Assembly (NCBI GenBank): GCA_964036195.1
Contig: OZ038453.1
Span: 10,803,469-10,867,468, forward strand
Reading direction: 5' to 3'
DNA: 64,000 nucleotides
Origin: Sphaerolaimus hirsutus
Lineage: Eukaryota; Nematoda; Chromadorea; Monhysterida; Sphaerolaimidae
The position numbers and the translations under genes were made by a program. Each line of letters opens with the position of its first letter. The first letter of the stretch is position 1. Shown in pieces: positions 58,184 through 64,000 of the stretch. Below the pieces are notes generated by a model, which worked only from the letters and a program-made list of their open reading frames with translations, ran no database searches and was not told where the DNA came from.

Positions 58184-61100
58184 TCAATTAAACAGCAACT
58201 CATAATAATTCTTCAAGCACTCAAACATGCTAGTTTTAGCCATTTCAGTAGTTCTCACCACGCACATCCTACCCGCCCTTTCACAATTAGCCCGAACTAA
58301 TTCATAGTAGGACCCATCGCTCAGAACCATCGAATGCAATTTGGGACATTTCAAACGGAGCACATCGATAAATTTCGACGATTTTTCGGAGAACCGCAGC
58401 GTTTCGTCGTCCCATCTGGGTGCGGGTTGGATTTTTTTTGTTATTTTATATATTTGAATGTGGATTTAGGTATACCGTATTTCCTCGAAATACCCCACCT
58501 TGAATTACCCCCCTCGAAATACCCCCGTCTGGAATGAGGTACATCATGTATGCAAGGTATATGATGTATTTATTGATGTATATTTGCATCGCAGCAACAC
58601 ATAGACAAGTATGTGTACCGAACTAGGTACGTTTATATGTTGAAATATATGCCGTTAGGTCACGTTTATTACCAGTTATGGGTGTGTAAAAGCTCATTCT
58701 TTACTATCACCCTTTGCAAAAATTTCTGGCGAAAACATAACCCCCCACCCTCGAATAAGCCCCCCTTGAAATACCCCCCTCAAAATTTCCACTCTGAAAA
58801 AATAAACCCCCCGGGGGTCTTCGAGGAAATACGGTATTTATATAGAGCGCATGAACGCATTCCATCAGGTTGTACATCATCAAGTAATCGAAAAGCACCG
58901 GTAAAATGACGCCATGGAGACATTGTGAAACATGGCGCGCAAAATGGTGCCATTTTTACAGAAAATTAACAAATCACCAAATTAACAAATTAGCTACAAA
59001 TTCACCGACAATGAAGGAAGTGTAATGTGATGAGCAAATGTTTTTTTTGTTACATGCACACCGCCCAGCCCAGCAGTGCACACACACAAAAAATGTTTTC
59101 CGATGGCGGCTGCCTGGCACTTTACGCAAATGGGGAGTTCCATTCCAAAAGTTCACAAGCGCCAAATCCAGAAAATTCGAGTTAAGCGTGGATTTGACCT
59201 CCACGTATAGTTTTTCACATTTTAGAAAAAAATCAGCGTAATAGTCAATTTCGTTCCCGAGATACAGTGGTACCGATTTTCAAAAACATCGTAATTTTCA
59301 CATCGAAAGTTCACATATCCATGACCAGTCCCCTATTAAAAACAGGACTTTCACATCGAAAATGCATAAATCCATCTCAGACCGCCGGAGTTTCATATCG
59401 AAAATGCACATATCCAAAAATAGTTTCATTTCCAAAAATGCACACGTGCTTCGGAGCGGTCGCGAAGAGCTGGCCGGAATTCCCATACAAAATAAAGTTT
59501 CATTTCCAAAAATGCATACGTGAATTTCCAAATCTATTTTGCACTATAAATCAAAATATGCGTGTATATATTGATCTGAAAATTTAGGTAGAGGTACTTT
59601 TAGACACGGGCTTTGCAGTCGTGTAATTCGTTTTTGCCTACGATGCACCGCTAAGAAGTTATTTAACATTTAATTTCAAATTTTCAGATTTGTTCCCGAT
59701 TTTGGGTGATTTACAAAATCTACTCCCTAAATATTTCCCGGCCAACAAACTTTTGGTCACAAAAATTGTAGAGAAATGTCGGATCTATCTGAAAACTTCA
59801 AGGCAAGCTTTGTCGCCCAAACATAGCGCCGTCGGGCCATCGCCAAACTTTAAAATACGATTTTGAAAAATTGAAAATTGTGGATATATGCGTTTTTGGA
59901 ATGAAACTCCCCAAATACCGTATATCAAGGGTGTTGAATTTTGTCAGAATGTTTTGACTGGGAAATTATTCGAGGGGGGGGGGGGGTTATTTTTCCTTAA
60001 TTAGTTAACGGGGGGTTATTCGATGTGGGGTCTATTCGAGGATACACAGTAACATAATTACAATGCATACACATTACATGCCCACACCAGCACGTACAGT
60101 TGCTAGCACAGTAATCACAATTGCTGCAAAGTGCACATATCCGTGCGTGCATTGTAATTACGGTAATTAGGTAAAATTCCAGCCAGCCGCCATCGGTAAG
60201 CGTCTTTAATGCGTGTGCGCTGCTCGGCAGTGTGCAGTCACGCAGTGCATATTGCATGACGTTTGGGGTATGGATGAGTAGTGAGTATATCTAGATGAAT
60301 GCCGTGTATAGATGAGTAATCGGCACAGGCTCTTTTGAATCATGTCAAAAATATAGCTCGTTCATATTCATGGTTAAGTGGTCATTTGACTCGACAATTG
60401 AAATTTTTACAAGATATTGATTGTGAATCTGAACCTTGTCTGACCTTCACACTTGTCCGGACCCAAATTTTTTTATTTGAAGACCTGATAATTATAAAAA
60501 CAAAGCATCAACAACAATACGAAACGGACCTGACTTCAAACCTCCTCAATTTATTGCAATTATTAGCCAATTTGTCAATGAACTGGTCTACATGAATTTT
60601 GGAAATCACTTTTGGACAACAGTCTTCTGGCATGCCCATGCACAAAATTCTGAAAAATGTTTTTGATAATGTGAAGGTTATGTTCTTTTTGGAAATAAAG
60701 TTTGAGTTAAAAACTACTTAACACAATGTCTAGTCATTGGGAAAAGATGTATACTTATCAAGGATGTTACTTAATTATAACATTTTGCATTTTTAAATCC
60801 CACAAGTGATGCACTTAAATCACAAAAAAAATCGCAATTGAAAAACCAACTCGACATTAGTAATACGTTCGAAATTCAACATCCAGAAGTTTTCATTTAG
60901 CTTCGGATGTCCAGCGAGATTCAGAGCCCTCATATGTTTTCCATTTCTAGCCAAAAACTCGCTAATTGAGTCGGCGCTAATTAAATCGCACGTGTCCAAA
61001 TCCAAACAGCGCATATTTGCAGTAGCTCCGGATTCAAGCCAAGCGTACATCACCTGAAAAAGGGATTTTATGATAAAATTGATGATATTTTAATTGAACA

Positions 61101-63903
61101 GTTTTGTTGTGAACAATCAGCAATTGTCAACTAAATATATGTGAAGTAATTTTTTTTTTATGATGTGTTTTGATGTTTTGACCAGCGCGTTGAGTAAATT
61201 CAATTGAAAATAAATTTTATTCAAATTTATTAAATTACACAAAATTTAATAATGATTTAATTGCACCTAAAGACTGAAGGATCACACCAAAAATCTAAAC
61301 ATAATAAAAGCCACCCCCACGCAAACCTCATCGGTAAAACTCTCCAAAAACGAAGCTTTGAGCCATTTGAGCGCGGGCAACCTGCACAGCATGTTCATCA
61401 ATGCGGACTGGTTCAGCTCGGTGCCGCTGATGTCCAATTCTTCCAGCTGGCCGCCCATTTTCTCCCATTCGATTTCGGCGATCAGTTGACTGTTGAGCGC
61501 TGAAAAATGGGTGCTTTTGAGGGTGTAGGGTTCTGGTTTGTGATGGGATAGTGCCACACATACATTAGTTGACCGTAGATCGGCTGTCAACTGAAAAATT
61601 CATTCAAATGTCAACTTGATCATGTGCTAGTGGAAGTGAACATATGATAGCCTGGCGCAAATTGTAGAATCAATCCACCGCTATAATCCCTCTTATCAAA
61701 TCTGTCTTACAGGTTTTGGACAGTTGCCAATCAGTATCAAATTGTACCAAGGAGAGTGCAATGTAATGTTGTGTTATAAATAATATACCTATTTTTTCAT
61801 ATTTACCTACATATTTCTGATAAAATTTTTTTTTCATTTCACTCACAAGTATGTGCACACAATAGACTCTTCAAATTTCTGCATCTATTCACTATGTTCC
61901 TCACGCAGGTGCCAGTTATTTTTGTGCAATAATTGAGCACCAGACATTCCAATTTTGCACAATTCGCAGTGACACCGTCCACGTGCTCGTCGGACACAAA
62001 CAGAACCTGTAAATGGTGTGGTTAGAAATTATCTGTTCGATAAGCACGCAGCTCATTGGCGATAGTTCTTAATTAAGGCCAAACAGCCTCAATATATTCA
62101 AGTGACTAATCCGGGGCAGTCTCAGACCCAGTAATGTAAAAAGACCCCAAGACACATGCATGGCATTTTACAGGGTATTTTACATGACATTTCACAGAGT
62201 CTTGGAGTCTGGAACTGGCACCCGGCCAAAAAAGTGTCAAGTATCCAAAGTGCATCAGTCAACTCACACCCCACAAGTTGACAATCCTCAAGTTGGGCAT
62301 CTGCACAGTGAGTTTGTGTATATTCACGGTCTCGTAAACCTCCTCCTCCTCATCCTCGATCTTCTCGTATGTTCCTGCGGCAAAAAATTGCAGGTGCCCG
62401 ATTCAATTAATAAAACGTAAGGCGCGCGTAGAGCGAGTGTGCGCATGAGATGACGTAGGCCTACTGGTCATTTAAACCCGCTAGTCATGTAGACCCGCCA
62501 GTCATGTGTTTTAGGGGGATTAACATCACACAGGGGATCAATGACAGTGGGTTTATATGGTTAGTACGGTACATAGAGCGGGCCGCACTGCGTGGGCATT
62601 CGCATCGTTTTTGTCACTATTTTGATGATACTGATGATAGAAAAATTTAAAAACTCAAATGCATAACAACCGATTTTAAGTTTTTCAATTTTTCTTTGAA
62701 CTGTATCATATGTGACTAAAGCTATATCAGGTCACACGCACTGTGTTCCGCGCTATGTACTCTACTAAACTTGTGAAACCTGCTGCCGTTAATCCCTCGT
62801 GTCATCCAAATGCCCTAAAATACATTACTGGCGGGTCTACATGACTACAACAGGTACAGGGTCCATGAAATTGTGCGCATTAAGCGCATGCAAGCAATCA
62901 AATTTGGGCAGTACATAATTAAGCGACAATGGATGAAGGTGGATAAATATAACTCCCTCGAGTCTCCCCGTAAACAATACCCCTGATAATAAAAATTGAT
63001 CGATCATGAATATAATTCACAATCGACAATAAATAGACCGTTCTTTCAGAATCGAATATTATTCAAATCGATCATTTTTGTCAAATTACGAAGTTTCAAT
63101 TCCCCGGAAACCAACCAAACAACGTGAGAACCTCCACGGATGATATAAACGTGTAAATTTTCCTCAAAAAGCCTTCCAGGAAAATATTTTCCGACAGACA
63201 CAGGCACAAACTTTTCAATCTGGACGGGAATGACTGCAAATCGGTGAAATCGTGCAGTTGAGCAGCGGTAGAAAAATCTGGAAATTTAAAACAGACACGT
63301 TGACAATTTGACAAAATGTGAATATTTAAGACAAATAAATATCATCAGGGGCCAGTTCCGCAGATTGAGAAGTGAAAAGTAAAATGGCAAATGCGAAGTG
63401 AAATAAGAAGTGAGAAGTGAATTAAGAAAGAAATTGGCAAAAGCGAAGGCAAATTACTTTTTATTTTTAAATTCGCTTTTGCCAATTTACTTGCCATTTC
63501 ACTTTGCTCTTGCCAATTTTCTTCACAATTCACTTCGCATTTGCCATTTTACTTCTCACTTCTCGATTTGCGGAACTGGCACCAGCTAGTGCTAAAAATC
63601 CCAGTAGAATAGGACACTGTTATTTAAAAGTAACGCCAATTACCCACCCTTCCAAAAAATGGCGTCAATTCAAACTGGTAAAACCACGCCAAAAACCATG
63701 GCGCCACAGAAAAAGTACACCAACAGGCAAATGGCGCCATTAAATCTCCATCACTTACCAAGTGTAAGGTACCTTAAATGGGGGCACCTATTTCCAAACT
63801 CCTGCAGCATGTGCGGCGTGATCAAATCCGTGTTCAAATCCAACGATTTCACGTTGCTCAGTCTGGTGCCAATCATGTGATAAACCACATCGTGGTTGGT
63901 TAC
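58184..63903 (-). CDS. Leucine-rich-repeat protein, C-terminal part
   Basis: Eight exons (63759-63903, 63116-63277, 62268-62374, 61847-62006, 61327-61499, 60847-61053, 60530-60582, 58184-58415) keep phase throughout and give 412 residues and a stop after KNYYELLFN. Repeats of the cysteine-containing F-box/LRR type recur: LSNVKSLDLNT, FGNRCPHLRYLTL, CAKLECLVLNYCTKIT, NRCRNLKSLL, LEELDISGTELNQ, MRCLDLDTCDLISA, LANNCNKLRRFEVR and LKCPKLHSMVLSD. An acidic stretch (EDEEEEV) lies in exon 3. Such proteins usually recognise substrates for SCF-type ubiquitin ligases, but no F-box is in view, so that role is inferred only. The first exon is read as starting at an acceptor (TTTTCGCAG|GTA); if that AG is not used, a Met at 63975 opens the same frame. 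Exon 7 is 53 bases and was placed by its LRR text and by phase 2. Confidence 0.78.
58473..58836. repeat. Foldback repeat, GATGTACATCATGTA subfamily, second copy
   Basis: Starts TACCGTATTTCCTCGAAATA and ends CTTCGAGGAAATACGGTA; core as in 28100-28515. It lies 57 bases upstream of the last LRR exon. Confidence 0.8.
59132..59912. mobile_element. Inverted-repeat element carrying an exon-like open frame
   Basis: Ends GGGGAGTTCCATTCCAAAA and TTTTTGGAATGAAACTCCCC are inverted. Inside the left end lie about six units of the type TTTCATTTCCAAAAATGCA and GAAAATGCACATATCCA. The stretch 59687-59866 on the + strand stays open for 59 codons after TTTTCAG (text DLFPILGDLQNLLPKYFPAN) and ends in a stop. It looks like gene-derived sequence but matches no family I know. 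AAAT flanks both ends, too short to call a duplication. Confidence 0.5.
59916..60051. repeat. Foldback repeat, diverged copy
   Basis: Starts TACCGTATATCAAGGGTG and ends TATTCGAGGATACACAGTA, 136 bases, directly next to the element at 59132-59912. Confidence 0.6.
62115..62226. repeat. Short repeat with CAGTCTCAGACCC ends
   Basis: Ends GGGGCAGTCTCAGACCC and GAGTCTGGAACTGGCACCC are inverted, with GGCATTTTACAGGGTATTTT between. Same end type as 48239-48980 and 45053-45605; lies in the intron after LRR exon 3. Confidence 0.55.
63346..63585. repeat. Palindrome with CCAGTTCCGCA ends
   Basis: Ends CAGGGGCCAGTTCCGCA and TGCGGAACTGGCACCAG; arms contain AAGTAAAATGGCAAATGCG and its inverse, and a GGCAAAAGCGAAGG centre. 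A second copy with the same left end lies at about 38564-38720. No target duplication seen. Confidence 0.7.
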
Positions 63904-64000
63904 CTGCGAAAAATTTGGCACTGTTCCAAGGATTGGGGACACATGTACGGTGTTAAGAGTCAGGACATAAGCCACATGGTGAATACAAAATGCCAGTACT

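Noticed and set aside
58974-59204. Possible LRR-gene exon on the - strand (text LNSNFLDLALVNFWNG)
   Set aside because: It overlaps the inverted end of the element at 59132-59912 and does not give the phase 2 needed before the last exon; the exon at 60530-60582 does.
63904-63975. LRR gene starting at the Met at 63975
   Set aside because: The stretch ends in AATTTTTCGCAG just before the LRR text, a good acceptor, and lacks LRR or F-box character; kept only as an alternative.

Overview
This is a window of animal nuclear DNA. The genes are split into many short exons with GT..AG introns, every second kilobase carries transposon debris, and the protein families are metazoan: a hemicentin, a gustatory-receptor-like seven-helix protein, a leucine-rich-repeat (LRR) protein and a small EF-hand protein. 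Gustatory-receptor-like proteins together with a him-4/hemicentin orthologue suggest an invertebrate, probably a protostome. The phylum cannot be fixed from the sequence; acceptor sites are not the uniform TTTTCAG of Caenorhabditis. I rebuilt the gene models by reading splice sites and checking that intron phase is kept across every junction.

Layout. (1) 1-2235: no gene, one degenerate short inverted repeat. (2) 2236-3463, + strand: three-exon gene for a 252-residue membrane protein with about four hydrophobic segments, family unknown. (3) 3464-7675: repeats only, including two nested hAT-like elements and a third element. (4) 7676-35550, - strand: 5' 33 coding exons of a hemicentin gene (signal peptide, von Willebrand A domain, hemicentin-specific middle region, 13 Ig domains; 1,606 codons so far). 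The 3' part of the gene is not in the window or not recognisable. The 7.8 kb intron between exons 15 and 16 holds a complete + strand gene for an 85-residue two-EF-hand protein (24998-25394) and several transposons. (5) 35551-46448: 11 kb of repeats, no credible gene. (6) 46449-51745, - strand: 12-exon gustatory-receptor-like gene, 461 residues. (7) 51746-58183: repeats. (8) 58184-63903, - strand: eight exons (412 residues) of the C-terminal part of an LRR protein; its 5' end lies beyond the right edge or in the last 100 bases.

Mobile DNA dominates the space between exons. Seven non-autonomous elements have exact 8-bp target-site duplications (TSDs), the signature of hAT transposons, and two more have 7 of 8 matching bases. 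Most begin with YAGNG-type ends. Each family carries its own short CG-centred motif repeated many times just inside the ends. A second group of at least 16 foldback elements starts TACCGTATTT and ends AAATACGGTA, with long C and G runs; within one copy the two arms agree even where copies differ from each other. A CACTA-like element sits in one of these foldbacks, with a 3-bp duplication and an unoccupied copy of its insertion site close by. No RNA gene, CRISPR array or viral gene was recognised.
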